64,000 nt of DNA from assembly GCA_017308575.1 (NCBI GenBank), contig JAFKEQ010000003.1, positions 1,116,001-1,180,000 on the forward strand, given 5' to 3'. This DNA comes from Afipia sp. Its GTDB lineage: Bacteria > Pseudomonadota > Alphaproteobacteria > Rhizobiales > Xanthobacteraceae. How positions within the stretch are numbered: the stretch's first letter is position 1; each line of letters starts with the position of its first letter. This document shows, one piece after another, positions 26,987 through 38,446 of the stretch. The notes under the pieces are model-generated. The model did no database searches and was not told the DNA's origin. It saw nothing but the letters and a program-made list of their open reading frames with translations. A program made the translations under genes and the position numbers.

Positions 26987-29647
26987 TCAGTTCGTGTCCT
27001 GACGAATGTCGGACGTGGCAGGCTGCTGGGCTGGAACGGTGGTCGGCGTTGCCTCGCGGCGAAGGCCGATCAGTTCAGCGGTGCGCACCGCCGAGTTTCG
27101 CCAGAAAGCGAAATCGTTGATCCGCGAGTTCTCAAGGATGGCAATGGCCACCGCCGACAGGAAGGGCAGGCTCTGGAGCACAAGCACGCCTGCGAAGATG
27201 TTGATCTCGCGCACTTCCTTCACGTTGAAAGCCACCAGCACGATCGCGCCGATAATCAGGAGGACGCCGATCACGGCTTCCCAGAACGCCTGAAACTCCA
27301 CCGACATGCGCGACAGACCGCCCTTGGACGTGCGCGCGAAGGGAAGATGGTCGGTAATCAAGCCGTTCGCCACGGCGCGCGACACGGTCCACTGCACGGA
27401 CATGGCGGCGATCATCGCCCCCAGCATCTGGCCGGTCTTCACGGGCACCCGCAGCCGGTAAAGAATCAGGAAGTGCGAGAGCGACACGACAAATGCCGCG
27501 ATGATCGGCAGCGTGAGGATCTTGTCCGGAATGGCGATGTCGGCGAATGACACCACCGGCACCCAGATCAGGTTGAGGATCGCGACCACCACGCCCAGGC
27601 TTTCCGCGCCAAGCCAGTTCAGCCAGCCGAGCGCGAACTCGCGCTTCTGGTCGGGCGAAAGCCGGCTGGCGTTTGGCAGGAAGCGGCGCCAGTGTTTCTT
27701 GACGATCTGGAAGCCGCCATAGGCCCAGCGATGTCGCTGTTTCTTGAACGCCTCATAGGTGTCCGGCAGCAGGCCGTAGCCGTAACGCTTGCTGGTGTAG
27801 TGGGTCAGCCAGCCGTTTTCGATGATGCCGAGACCGAGGTCGGTATCTTCGCAGATCGTATCGCCGGCCCAGCCGCCGCCCATGTCCATTGCGGAACGGC
27901 GGATCAGGCACATGGTGCCGTGAACGATGATGGCATTGGCTTCGTTCCGCTGCACCATGCCGATGTCGAAGAAGCCGGCATATTCGCCGTTCATGGCGTA
28001 GTGCATCACCGAACGGTCGCCGTCGCGATGATCCTGCGGCGCCTGCACAAGGCCGACATAGGGATCGGCGAAAGCGGGGACGAGATCCTTAAGCCAGTCC
28101 GGCGTGACCACGTAATCGGCATCGATGACGCCGATGATCTCGGCATCAGGCGCAGTGCGCTCCATGGCGATCCGCAGCGCGCCCGCCTTGAAGCCTTTGA
28201 CCTTCTCGGCGTTGATGAAGATGAAGCGCTCGCCAAGTGCGCGGCAGTGATCCTGAATCGGCTGCCAGAATGTCGGGTCAGGCGTGTTGTTGATGATGAC
28301 CACGCATTCGAAATTGGGATAGTCCAGCCGCGCCACGGCATCCAGTGTCAGCTTCAGCATCTCCGGCGGCTCGAAGTAAGCCGGAATGTGAATCGAGACT
28401 TTCGGGAAGTAGTCCTCGAGCGCGGGCTTCGGCGAAGCATTGAGCAGACGGACCGGCTTGTGGCCGAAGGCGATGGTCGCGATTTCCTCGATGCGCGCCA
28501 TCGCGATCAGCACCAGCGGCACCAGCAGGATAATGCCCAGCGTCAGCGCGAAGGCTGAGCCGAACACGAAGTAATGCGTGTTCCAGTAAGCGAAGATCGT
28601 CGCGGCCCATGCGCCGACGCCGCACGCGGTGGCCGCAAGGACGGTCGATTGCAGGATGGTGGGATTGGCGAGGCGGAAGATTGGAAGCGACAGCAGCACG
28701 CCGACCAGCAGGGCTATGCCAGCGACCTTCCAGTAGTCCTGATCGACGATGGGACCGGTCCACGCGAATTTCGGCTCGCGCGCGGCATTCAGAATGCCCC
28801 AGTAAGGTCCAACGCCACCTTCGAAAAACTTCCACGGCTGATCGATGGCTTCGACGATGTTGTAGTCCATCCCGATCGCTTCGGCGCGGGTCACGAAATT
28901 CCGCAGCACGGTGGCCTGCTCGAAGGGGCCCGGATTGGCGTTCTTGAGGTTATAGCCGGCGCTGGGCCAGCCGAATTCGGCGATCACGATGCGCTTGCCG
29001 GGAAAGATCTCCCGCAGGTGGCCGTAGATGTACATGGCCTGATCGACAGCCTGCTTGTCGGTGAAGTTTTCCCAATACGGCAGGATATGCGCGGCGATGA
29101 AATCGACCGACGACGCGAGCTGCGGATAGTCGCGCCAGATGTTCCAGATTTCGCCCGTGGTGACGGGGACATTGGTCTGCTTCTTGACGCGCTGGATCAG
29201 CTCGATGAGGTCTTCGACCTTCTGCTCGCCGCGGTAAATGGTTTCGTTGCCGACGACGATGCCGATGACATTGCTGTTGTGCTTAGCGAGATCGAGCGCG
29301 GAGGCGATTTCACGCTCGTTGCGCTCCGCATTCTTGTCGATCCATGCGCCGACGGTGACCTTGAGGCCCAGTTCGTTCGCGATCGGAGGAACCAGTTCGA
29401 CGCCGCCTGTCGAGGAATACAGGCGGATGGCCTTGGTCAGCGGAACCAGTTTCTTGAGGTCGGCGCGGATCTTCTCGGAACTTGGAATGTTGTCGACGTC
29501 CGGATGGCCGGTGCCCTCGAACGGAGCATAGGACACGCTCGGCAGCATTCCATTGAAGTCAGGCGCTTTCTGCTCGTCCCGCAGAAGCCCCCACAGGGCG
29601 GCATGGACGGCAGTTACGCACAGCAAAACAGCTACGATGGCGCGCAT
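26987..29647 (-). CDS. ndvB: Cyclic beta-glucan synthase, GH17 + GT2 (NdvB-like beta-1,3-glucosyltransferase)
   Basis: An 886-residue inner-membrane protein starting at the ATG at 29647. After one membrane helix, residues 30-310 form a GH17 domain whose catalytic acids sit in VVGNETIYRGE and VIAEFGWPSAG. Membrane helices near 315-385 lead to a processive GT2 domain: DADYVVTPDWL, then GGWAGDTICEDTDLGLGI and the QRHRWAYGG motif. More helices follow to the C-terminus. In Bradyrhizobium, NdvB makes the beta-1,3 backbone of periplasmic cyclic glucans that support osmotic adaptation and nodulation, and the GH17 part is thought to close the ring. An NdvC-like gene lies nearby. Confidence 0.88.
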   Translation of the reverse strand: MRAIVAVLLCVTAVHAALWGLLRDEQKAPDFNGMLPSVSYAPFEGTGHPDVDNIPSSEKIRADLKKLVPLTKAIRLYSSTGGVELVPPIANELGLKVTVGAWIDKNAERNEREIASALDLAKHNSNVIGIVVGNETIYRGEQKVEDLIELIQRVKKQTNVPVTTGEIWNIWRDYPQLASSVDFIAAHILPYWENFTDKQAVDQAMYIYGHLREIFPGKRIVIAEFGWPSAGYNLKNANPGPFEQATVLRNFVTRAEAIGMDYNIVEAIDQPWKFFEGGVGPYWGILNAAREPKFAWTGPIVDQDYWKVAGIALLVGVLLSLPIFRLANPTILQSTVLAATACGVGAWAATIFAYWNTHYFVFGSAFALTLGIILLVPLVLIAMARIEEIATIAFGHKPVRLLNASPKPALEDYFPKVSIHIPAYFEPPEMLKLTLDAVARLDYPNFECVVIINNTPDPTFWQPIQDHCRALGERFIFINAEKVKGFKAGALRIAMERTAPDAEIIGVIDADYVVTPDWLKDLVPAFADPYVGLVQAPQDHRDGDRSVMHYAMNGEYAGFFDIGMVQRNEANAIIVHGTMCLIRRSAMDMGGGWAGDTICEDTDLGLGIIENGWLTHYTSKRYGYGLLPDTYEAFKKQRHRWAYGGFQIVKKHWRRFLPNASRLSPDQKREFALGWLNWLGAESLGVVVAILNLIWVPVVSFADIAIPDKILTLPIIAAFVVSLSHFLILYRLRVPVKTGQMLGAMIAAMSVQWTVSRAVANGLITDHLPFARTSKGGLSRMSVEFQAFWEAVIGVLLIIGAIVLVAFNVKEVREINIFAGVLVLQSLPFLSAVAIAILENSRINDFAFWRNSAVRTAELIGLRREATPTTVPAQQPATSDIRQDTN

Positions 29648-29840
29648 CAATCAAAACCATACGGGGCCAAACGTGGCAGTCGCGAACCTGTCCCCAGGGT
29701 TCGGCCAGCGTCAGAAGCGGGCAGCTTAGCGAGGCTGCGGAGCTTCACAACTCATATGGCGACATGGCCTTTTGAGGGCGCAGGCGCAACGTCAATGAGA
29801 ATAACGCCGATTCGTTCCTGATTGGAAAACCTGAGGAATC

Positions 29841-30386
29841 TTATTTCGCAGGTGCGGCCGGAGCCGGTGCCGCGGCCGGAGCGGGCGACGCCGCAGGCGC
29901 GGGGGCCGGAGCAGGCGCTGCGGCGGCCTGTGGCTGGGCCGATGGATTGATCCAGCATGCGTGGACGCGGCCGTTGAGGGTTTCCGCAACCTTCGGATCG
30001 ATCGTGGCGCCGAAGCGGACCACGCAGCGGAACGTTGCCTGGATGTGGCCGCCGGGGCAGCCAAACCGCTCATAAAGATCGAGATGGCGGAAGGCGGTAT
30101 CGAGGTCGTCGCGCCACATCAGGCCGACCACGCGGCGGCCGAGCCAGACGCATTCCGGGTTGCCTGCGGGGCCGTTGATGGCCTGTGCGGCTTCCACGAA
30201 CTCATCGGCCTTGCGCTGGCTGTCCTTGTTCGCGGGAGCATCTGTGGCGGCAGGCTGTTTCGGCGCGTTTTCCTGGGCGCGGCTGTCGCCGCTCTGGGCT
30301 GCGGCAGCCCCGATTCCGATCAACAGAGCCAGAGCCGGAACGGCGACGCGCTGAACGACTGCAACTCGAAACCCGGTACGACGCAT
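29841..30386 (-). CDS. Secreted protein of unknown function in the glucan locus
   Basis: The ATG at 30386 gives 181 residues with a signal peptide (VAVPALALLIGIGAAAAQ). The mature core contains GNPECVWLGRRVVGLMWRDD, HLDLYERFGCPGGHIQATFR and RVHACWINPSA, with four cysteines likely to form disulfides. The C-terminus is a run of Ala-Pro repeats that may reach across the periplasm or bind the wall. It is upstream of the NdvB-like gene on the same strand (193 bases) and divergent from the NdvC-like gene. A third glucan gene, ndvD, is reported in Bradyrhizobium; whether this is its counterpart cannot be decided here. Confidence 0.8.
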   Translation of the reverse strand: MRRTGFRVAVVQRVAVPALALLIGIGAAAAQSGDSRAQENAPKQPAATDAPANKDSQRKADEFVEAAQAINGPAGNPECVWLGRRVVGLMWRDDLDTAFRHLDLYERFGCPGGHIQATFRCVVRFGATIDPKVAETLNGRVHACWINPSAQPQAAAAPAPAPAPAASPAPAAAPAPAAPAK

Positions 30387-30622
30387 GTAATCCCCGATCG
30401 CTTGTGAACCGCCCGGCAACAGGCTGCCACATAGATGCTTTCCCATTGCGGCGGAAGATTGCCTCGCCGCAACTGGCTGATTTCCATGAAGGACATTTGC
30501 GTTTTTGTCCAGTAAAGCGTCAGTTTGACATCGCCCCGGGGCAGTCTGCGACGAAGAACACCGGGATTCGTGACCCGCAGGGTCTTGGCAGAGGGGCGGG
30601 GACCGGTTATCGACGTGCCTCT

Positions 30623-32260
30623 TTGGAGGACCGACCAATTTCCCTTCGCACGCCGCTGGCCCTTCTCATCCTTTCCCTGATTTCGATTGCCGCGGTTTGG
30701 TGGTGGCTGGCCACACCGATCACCTTGGCCCGTGCGCCGATCGATCCGGCCGCAAAGCTCGAATGCGTGTCGTATGCCCCATTCCGGGGTACGCAAAATC
30801 CTCTGGAACCCGGCCTGGTCATCGCTCCGGAGCAGATGGCCCAGGATCTGGCGCAGCTTGCCAAAGTCACCGGTTGCATTCGGACCTACTCGGTCGGGAA
30901 CGGTCTCGACCGCGTTCCGGAACTGGCGGAAAAAGCCGGCCTGAAGGTGATGCTCGGCGTCTGGATCGGCACCAACCGCAACGACAACAAGACCCAGATG
31001 GATACGGGTATCGCGCTGGCTAAGAACTATCCCGGCACGGTGAGCGCCTTTATCGTCGGTAACGAGGTTCTGCTGCGCGGTGAAATGACTGCCGCCGACC
31101 TCGTGGCTAATATCCGCTACGTGAAGTCCAAGGTCGGTGCGCTTCAGGTCACCTATGCCGACGTTTGGGAATTCTGGCTGAAGAATCGCGACGTCTATGA
31201 CGCGGTGGATTTCGTCACGATCCATATCCTGCCGTACTGGGAAGATTTCCCGATTCGTGCGCGGTACGCGGCCAACCATGTCGATTCGATCCGTAAGCGC
31301 ATGGCGGTCGCATTCCCGGCCAAGGAAATCCTGATCGGCGAGACGGGCTGGCCGAGCGCGGGACGCATGCGCGAGGGGGCGCTGCCGTCGCGAGCCAATC
31401 AGGCGCGGGTCGTGTCCGAAATCCTCCAGCTTGCGCGGCAGGAAAAATTCCGCGTCAATCTGATCGAGGCTTATGACCAGCCGTGGAAGCGGATGTGGGA
31501 AGGCACCGTCGGCGGTCACTGGGGCCTGTTCGATGCCGCTGGAACGCGCGATCTGAAATATCCCGCGGGCGAGCCCATCACCAATTTCCCGAACGCCAAA
31601 ATCTATGCCGCTGCCGGCATGGTGTTCTCGATTTTGGTCTTCGGCATCGCATTGCTGACGTTGCGCCACCGGCCATGGTCGCCGCGGCTCAGTTCGTGGG
31701 TGGCAGTTGCGATCTGCGCCACCGCAGGCGGCTCGCTGTTCGGCGTGGCCCTCGACAAGATGCTGGTGGAAAGCCTCGGCATCGGCGGCTGGACCGTCAA
31801 TATCCTGCTGTTCGGGGTGGCCCTGCTGTCGCCGCTGGTGATCGCCAATACCGTAATGTACGGGCGCAGCCTCCCGACCTTCCTCGAACTTCTCGGACCG
31901 GGTGACTATCGGACCAACTCGCGCATGCAGAGGATTCTCGGAATCGTGCTGCTGGTGACGACGGCGATCGCCACGCAGACCGCGCTCGGCTTCGTGTTCG
32001 ATCCGCGCTATCGGGACTTCCAGTTCGCCGCGCTGACAATGGCGATCGTGCCGCTGCTGCTGCTGACGGCGCTCAACCGTCCGGCGAGCGGCAAGCGTCC
32101 GATCACCGAGTCGGTCTTTGCCGGAACGCTGGCGCTGTCCGCGATCTATATCGGCTTCAACGAAGGCCCGGCGAACTGGCAGTCGCTCTGGACCTGCGGC
32201 CTCTACCTGCTGCTGGCGCTTACGCTGTCGCGGGCGCGGGTCGCGCAAAGCCCAGAATAA
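30623..32260 (+). CDS. ndvC: GH17 membrane protein, NdvC-like beta-(1,6)-glucan synthesis protein
   Basis: About 545 residues. One N-terminal helix (LALLILSLISIAAVWWWLA) precedes a GH17 domain starting ECVSYAPFRGTQNP, with catalytic acids in FIVGNEVLLRGEM and EILIGETGWPSAG. Around eight membrane helices follow and there is no GT2 domain. In Bradyrhizobium NdvC is needed for the beta-1,6 linkages of cyclic glucans, so a transglycosylase role is likely. No ATG lies near the expected start. TTG at 30623 is used here, but a good GGAGG at 30625-30629 would fit an ATT codon at 30638 better. The 3' end overlaps the opposing gene by 41 bases. Confidence 0.82.
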   Translation: MEDRPISLRTPLALLILSLISIAAVWWWLATPITLARAPIDPAAKLECVSYAPFRGTQNPLEPGLVIAPEQMAQDLAQLAKVTGCIRTYSVGNGLDRVPELAEKAGLKVMLGVWIGTNRNDNKTQMDTGIALAKNYPGTVSAFIVGNEVLLRGEMTAADLVANIRYVKSKVGALQVTYADVWEFWLKNRDVYDAVDFVTIHILPYWEDFPIRARYAANHVDSIRKRMAVAFPAKEILIGETGWPSAGRMREGALPSRANQARVVSEILQLARQEKFRVNLIEAYDQPWKRMWEGTVGGHWGLFDAAGTRDLKYPAGEPITNFPNAKIYAAAGMVFSILVFGIALLTLRHRPWSPRLSSWVAVAICATAGGSLFGVALDKMLVESLGIGGWTVNILLFGVALLSPLVIANTVMYGRSLPTFLELLGPGDYRTNSRMQRILGIVLLVTTAIATQTALGFVFDPRYRDFQFAALTMAIVPLLLLTALNRPASGKRPITESVFAGTLALSAIYIGFNEGPANWQSLWTCGLYLLLALTLSRARVAQSPE

Positions 32261-32600
32261 GCAGCGCGATCGCGACGCCTGACAGGCCGATATTGTAGAG
32301 CACGATCCCGAAGCATGCCGCGATCAACCCTGCAGTCAGGGTGACGATCGAAGGCCGGATCAGGTGCAGCACTGCGATCACCAGGGCGGCGGCTCCGAAC
32401 ACGTAATGCTTGAACAGGTAAGTCATCAGCAGCCGGGTCTTGCACAGCATCGTCTGCAATCCCGCCTCGCATTCAAGCCGCACTTGGGCGAACTCGACGG
32501 CCATGTAACGCAGATAGAGTGCGTATCCGATGGTGAGAAAGCCCACGATCAGAATCCACTGGACCTGATAGGGCGTCAGTCTGAAGGGCTGCTTTTTCAT
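32220..32600 (-). CDS. Small integral membrane protein next to the glucan genes
   Basis: A 126-residue protein with three or four hydrophobic segments: WILIVGFLTIGYALYL, HYVFGAAALVIAVLHLI, IVTLTAGLIAACFGIVLY and VAIALLILGF. Two cysteines (RLECEAG and TMLCKTR) lie in the loop after the first helix. No family is recognised. Its 3' end overlaps that of the NdvC-like gene. A role in glucan export or lipid handling is possible only by position. Confidence 0.7.
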   Translation of the reverse strand: MKKQPFRLTPYQVQWILIVGFLTIGYALYLRYMAVEFAQVRLECEAGLQTMLCKTRLLMTYLFKHYVFGAAALVIAVLHLIRPSIVTLTAGLIAACFGIVLYNIGLSGVAIALLILGFARPAPATA

Positions 32601-32673
32601 GCGGCGAATATGGTTCGGATCGCAGCGCGTTACAACCCAAACCTGACCGGCGGCCCGTCGTCAGCACCCGCGG

Positions 32674-33819
32674 CTATCGTCCACCAAAGAACGAACTGAA
32701 CGAGGAGGTTTTCGGCTTTTCCTCGGGAGGTGCGCTGACACTGGGGCTGCGCGGTTTGCCTCGCCGTTTTGTCCGCTGAGCCGGATGGTCTTCAGCAGAT
32801 TTTGGGGTCGCTTTTTCCGGGGCAGTTTTGCTGGTCATGCTCAGCCGTTGCCCTTCGTAAACCGTGGTTTCGCAAGGGCGATTGCTCTCGGTAAGCACGC
32901 TCGCGCAAACCTTCGCAGCTTCTGCAGCATCGGCCAGCGGCCCGGCGACAAGACGCAACTGCATCCCGAAACCGTCGTGGCGTTCCTTCACCACAATGAT
33001 CGGCTGCAACGATGCAAGCTGTTGCGCATTGCCCTTGATTGCGCCGCGCCAGACCGCGCGCAGGCCTTCGATCGACTTGGCGGTGCCGAGATCGACACCG
33101 AACGCGGTGCGTTGGACGGCCTCTGCGGAGGGCCCTTCGATTGGAGCGGTCGTTTCCGCCGCAGGAAGAGACGCGGTTACGGCCGGAGCCGTCGCCTGAT
33201 CGGTTGGCGGTGTTTCCGGCTTCTGTTCTGCGGGCTTGGCGGCTGGCGCCGCCGCTGCAGGTGCAACGGTTGCAACCGGTGCAATTTTGGGAAGCGTTGC
33301 AGGCGGTTCGGTCTTCGCCTCAGCGGGAGTTTCCGCGGGACGAACCGGACCAATGAGATCAGCGGTTGTTGTTTCAGCCACCGGCGGAGAAACTTCCGTC
33401 ATGGGGGCCGGTTGCGTCTGGGCAACAGGCACCGGCGGCTTCGACAATGCGCCGGTGACGGAATCCAGTCCCTGCTCCAGCACGGTGACGCGGGCGTAGA
33501 GACGGTCCCGATCGGAATTCAGCACATCGACGGCGGCGGCAAGTTCGCGCGCCTTGTTCTGGCTCTCCTTGGCGATCCACTGAACCTGCTGGGACTGCCG
33601 CGTGAGTTCTGCGGCGGCCACCTGATCGCGGTTGATCGCAGCCGGGCTGCGTGTGGCGAGGATGGCGACAACCAGCGCAGCGACCGATCCCAAACCCCAG
33701 GATGCAAGGCGCCACATCATGCGCCCGTCCATCTGGTCTTCGTCCGCGAGAAAACGGTTGATCCAGCCGGCTCCATCATCCGGCAGATCATCGCGAAACT
33801 GGTTGTGGTCCTTGGTCAT
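32674..33819 (-). CDS. Membrane-anchored protein with coiled coil and SPOR-like C-terminus
   Basis: The ATG at 33819 gives 381 residues. A cytoplasmic N-terminus ([19 protein letters not shown]) leads to one membrane helix, [19 protein letters not shown] coiled coil (about residues 60-110) and a Pro/Ala-rich linker of some 130 residues follow. Residues 270-325 ([20 protein letters not shown], then [20 protein letters not shown]) resemble a SPOR fold, which binds denuded glycan strands of peptidoglycan. The C-terminal tail is basic. This layout fits a cell-envelope or division protein. It is divergent from glmU. Confidence 0.7.
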   Translation of the reverse strand: MTKDHNQFRDDLPDDGAGWINRFLADEDQMDGRMMWRLASWGLGSVAALVVAILATRSPAAINRDQVAAAELTRQSQQVQWIAKESQNKARELAAAVDVLNSDRDRLYARVTVLEQGLDSVTGALSKPPVPVAQTQPAPMTEVSPPVAETTTADLIGPVRPAETPAEAKTEPPATLPKIAPVATVAPAAAAPAAKPAEQKPETPPTDQATAPAVTASLPAAETTAPIEGPSAEAVQRTAFGVDLGTAKSIEGLRAVWRGAIKGNAQQLASLQPIIVVKERHDGFGMQLRLVAGPLADAAEAAKVCASVLTESNRPCETTVYEGQRLSMTSKTAPEKATPKSAEDHPAQRTKRRGKPRSPSVSAPPEEKPKTSSFSSFFGGR

Positions 33820-33969
33820 CCGGCAGTCGGGCCCTCCCGCAGCCCAGCGAATCATTGTGTAAAGATTAGCAGAAGCACGGTTCCGTGCGCGCCGGTGAGG
33901 GCGGCAAAACGCTTTTGTCCTCCGGCGCACTCGGGTAAAGAAACGCCGCGTTTCGGCATCGGGATCAAC

Positions 33970-35331
33970 ATGAGCATTAGATCAACCCTTACGATCGTAC
34001 TTGCGGCCGGTGAAGGCACGCGCATGCGTTCAAGCTTGCCGAAGGTGCTGCATCCCGTCGCGGGCCGGCCGCTGGTCGCGCACGTATTGGCGGCGGCGCC
34101 CGATGGCGCGAACGATTCCGTGGCGGTGGTGGTGGGACCGGACCATCAGCCGGTGGTCGACGAGATCGCGCGTGTGCGACCTGGCACGAAGACTTACGTG
34201 CAGCGGGAACGGCTTGGTACGGCGCATGCGGTGCTCGCGGCGCGCGAAGCCATTGAAGCCGGCGCTGACGACATCCTGATCGCGTTCGGCGATACGCCCT
34301 TGATCAATGCGGATACCTTCACGCGTTTGCGTGCGGCGCTGAAGGATGGCGCGGCGCTGGCGGTTCTGGGATTCCGCGCCGCTGATCCCACAGGCTACGG
34401 CCGCTTGCTGGTGGAAAAGGACCAGCTTGTGGCCATTCGCGAACAGGCCGACGCCAGCGAAGCGGAACGTGCCGTCACGCTCTGCAACGCAGGCGTGATG
34501 GCCTTCGCCGGAAAGGCCGCGCTGAAAATTCTCGACCGCATCGGCAATGGCAACAGCAAGGGCGAGTACTATCTGACAGATGCCGTCGCGATTGTGCATG
34601 AACTGGGGTTGCGCGCGGCCGTGATCGAAACCGACGAGGATGAAGTGCGCGGGATCAACACAAAGGCGCAACTGGCCGAAGCCGAACAGGTGATGCAGCG
34701 CAGGCTGCGGCAGGCGGCGCTTGATGCAGGCGTCACATTGATTGCGCCGGAAACGGTTTTCCTTTCCGCTGACACGATCTTCGGCAAGGACGTGACCATC
34801 GAACCATTCGTGGTGATCGGCGTGGGCGTTGCGATCGAGGATGGTGCGGTGATTCATTCGTTCTCGAACATTGTCGGAGCGCGCATCGGCAAGAACGCAT
34901 CCATCGGTCCATACGCACGGCTGCGGCCGGGCACGGTGCTGGGCGAGGGCGTGCGCATCGGCAATTTCGTCGAAACCAAAGCGGCGGATCTCGAAACGGG
35001 CGTGAAGGTCAATCACCTGACTTATATCGGCGATACGCATATCGGCGCGAATGCGAACATCGGCGCGGGCACCATCACCTGCAACTACGACGGCTTCGAC
35101 AAGCACCGCACCGAGATCGGCGCGGGCGCGTTCGTCGGATCGAACTCGTCGCTGGTCGCGCCGGTGAAGATCGGCGCAGGGGCTTATGTCGGCTCGGGGT
35201 CGGTGATCAGCAAGGACGTGCCCGACGATGCGCTCGTGGTGGAGCGCAGTCCCGTGTCGCTTCGCGAAGGCTGGGCCAGGCGATTCCGCGAGATGAAAAT
35301 GCTCAACCGGAAACCCAAAGGGCCGAAGTAA
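33970..35331 (+). CDS. glmU: Bifunctional GlcN-1-P acetyltransferase / GlcNAc-1-P uridylyltransferase
   Basis: GlmU makes UDP-GlcNAc for peptidoglycan and lipopolysaccharide. The ATG at 33970 gives 453 residues, the usual length. The uridylyltransferase half begins with [20 protein letters not shown] and includes [11 protein letters not shown] linker helix ([20 protein letters not shown]) leads to the left-handed beta-helix of hexapeptide repeats, with [20 protein letters not shown] as the acetyl-CoA and product site. It is followed, beyond two palindromes, by glmS, which supplies the same pathway. Confidence 0.97.
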   Translation: MSIRSTLTIVLAAGEGTRMRSSLPKVLHPVAGRPLVAHVLAAAPDGANDSVAVVVGPDHQPVVDEIARVRPGTKTYVQRERLGTAHAVLAAREAIEAGADDILIAFGDTPLINADTFTRLRAALKDGAALAVLGFRAADPTGYGRLLVEKDQLVAIREQADASEAERAVTLCNAGVMAFAGKAALKILDRIGNGNSKGEYYLTDAVAIVHELGLRAAVIETDEDEVRGINTKAQLAEAEQVMQRRLRQAALDAGVTLIAPETVFLSADTIFGKDVTIEPFVVIGVGVAIEDGAVIHSFSNIVGARIGKNASIGPYARLRPGTVLGEGVRIGNFVETKAADLETGVKVNHLTYIGDTHIGANANIGAGTITCNYDGFDKHRTEIGAGAFVGSNSSLVAPVKIGAGAYVGSGSVISKDVPDDALVVERSPVSLREGWARRFREMKMLNRKPKGPK

Positions 35332-35416
35332 GGCACCTTCGCCTATCAGCCTGAATTCGTTAACGCTTTACCCTGTTTCAATCCGCAACAATTGTTGAGG
35401 CGGGATTGTGTTATTC

Positions 35417-35492
35417 CCAGTGTCCTGAATCCGAAGTTCGCGTCATTTTGCAGCACGCTCCGTAGCGAACTTCGGATTCAAAAGGACACTGG
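35417..35492. repeat. Palindrome 1 between glmU and glmS
   Basis: Two 25-base arms pair perfectly except for one bulge: CCAGTGTCCT plus GAATCCGAAGTTCGC on the left, and the reverse complement of both on the right, with an extra AAA between the inner and outer parts of the right arm. The 23-base loop is unpaired. It could form a strong hairpin in RNA of either strand. Confidence 0.9.
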
Positions 35493-35503
35493 CAAATATA
35501 ATT

Positions 35504-35580
35504 CCAGTGTGGTTTTGGTTCGCAAGGCCGCAACGGCATGTGCTGCAAGCAGGCTGCGGCCTTGCGAACCACCACACTGG
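35504..35580. repeat. Palindrome 2 between glmU and glmS
   Basis: A 26-base arm, CCAGTGTGGT plus GGTTCGCAAGGCCGCA, pairs perfectly with its reverse complement, except for an extra TTT between outer and inner parts of the left arm. The outer part is nearly that of palindrome 1 (CCAGTGT-GG/CC-T), and the bulge is the mirror image. The inner parts differ. It ends 43 bases before the glmS ATG. Confidence 0.9.
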
Positions 35581-35623
35581 TTACATAAGGCCGCATTGGG
35601 GCGGACTGGAGATAGCGAACCGC

Positions 35624-37450
<1,827 letters not shown>

Positions 37451-37573
37451 ACAGCCGAACTGACAATCGGTCGCAGCGGGGGTCGCTCACGTCCGGAAAA
37501 GTCTGATACAGTGATGTCGCAACGATTTGCGATAGTATTCGCACATTCCGCTTGAGGACGGCCCGCTTTCCCG

Positions 37574-38347
37574 ATGAATGAGATCACGCCCAATCTGAGC
37601 CCCGCCGGCTTGCCGCCTTTGCCGCCCGATCCGCCGCGCGGCCTGATGGCGCGGCTGCGCAACTATTTCCTGACCGGGCTAATTATCGCAGGCCCCATCG
37701 CGATTACGATCTACCTGACATGGTGGTTCGTGACCTGGGTGGACGGCATCGTGCGGCCGTTCGTGCCGATCGCCTATCGTCCGGAAACCTATCTGCCGTT
37801 CGGACTGCCGGGCTCCGGCCTGATCGTCGCGGTGTTCGCGCTGACCTTCCTCGGCTTCCTCGCCGCCAACCTGATCGGACGGACGCTGGTCGAACTCGGC
37901 GAGGCGCTGCTTGGCCGGATGCCGGTGGTGCGCGCGATCTATCGCGGCCTCAAGCAGGTGTTCGAGACGCTGTTCTCGGGCAACGGCTCCAGCTTCCGCC
38001 GCGTCGGCCTTGTCGAGTTTCCTTCGCCCGGCATGTGGTCGATCGTGCTGATCTCCCAGCCGCCGAACGTCGAGGTCGCGACCAAGCTGCCGGGCGAGGA
38101 GGAGTTCATCTCGGTGTTCCTGCCGTGCGCGCCGAATCCGACCACGGGCTTTTTCTTCTACGTGCCGAAATCGAAGATCATCGAGATCGACATGAACGCC
38201 GAGGAAGCCGCGACGCTAATCATGTCGGCGGGTGTGGTGCAGCCCGGCGGCGATGCGCAGAAGAAAGCGAATGCGCTGGCCGAAATGGCCAATGCCGCGC
38301 GCGGGGCGGGTGCCCCGCAAGCGCAGGATAACGCGAAGGTGGACTGA
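37574..38347 (+). CDS. DUF502 membrane protein
   Basis: A 257-residue protein with a Pro-rich N-terminus and two strong membrane segments, YFLTGLIIAGPIAITIYLTW and LIVAVFALTFLGFLAANLIG. The conserved DUF502 stretches RMPVVRAIYRGLKQVFETLF and VEFPSPGMWSIVLIS follow, then FLPCAPNPTTGFFFYVPKSK. The family is widespread in bacteria and plants, with no settled bacterial function. A role in membrane trafficking is known only for plant relatives. It lies 123 bases after glmS. Confidence 0.93.
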   Translation: MNEITPNLSPAGLPPLPPDPPRGLMARLRNYFLTGLIIAGPIAITIYLTWWFVTWVDGIVRPFVPIAYRPETYLPFGLPGSGLIVAVFALTFLGFLAANLIGRTLVELGEALLGRMPVVRAIYRGLKQVFETLFSGNGSSFRRVGLVEFPSPGMWSIVLISQPPNVEVATKLPGEEEFISVFLPCAPNPTTGFFFYVPKSKIIEIDMNAEEAATLIMSAGVVQPGGDAQKKANALAEMANAARGAGAPQAQDNAKVD

Positions 38348-38446
38348 GCCCGACACGAATACGTGTGACGTCCTTGCGGCCAAAAATGGTCCATGGCGCT
38401 AAGCGACGTGCTAGCCTCACGGCCGTAACAGGCTGCGGAGGTGTCG

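Noticed and set aside
35332..35623. Possible glmS ribozyme or riboswitch before glmS
   Set aside because: The leader is occupied by two simple palindromes and shows none of the ribozyme core; such ribozymes are mainly known from Gram-positive bacteria.
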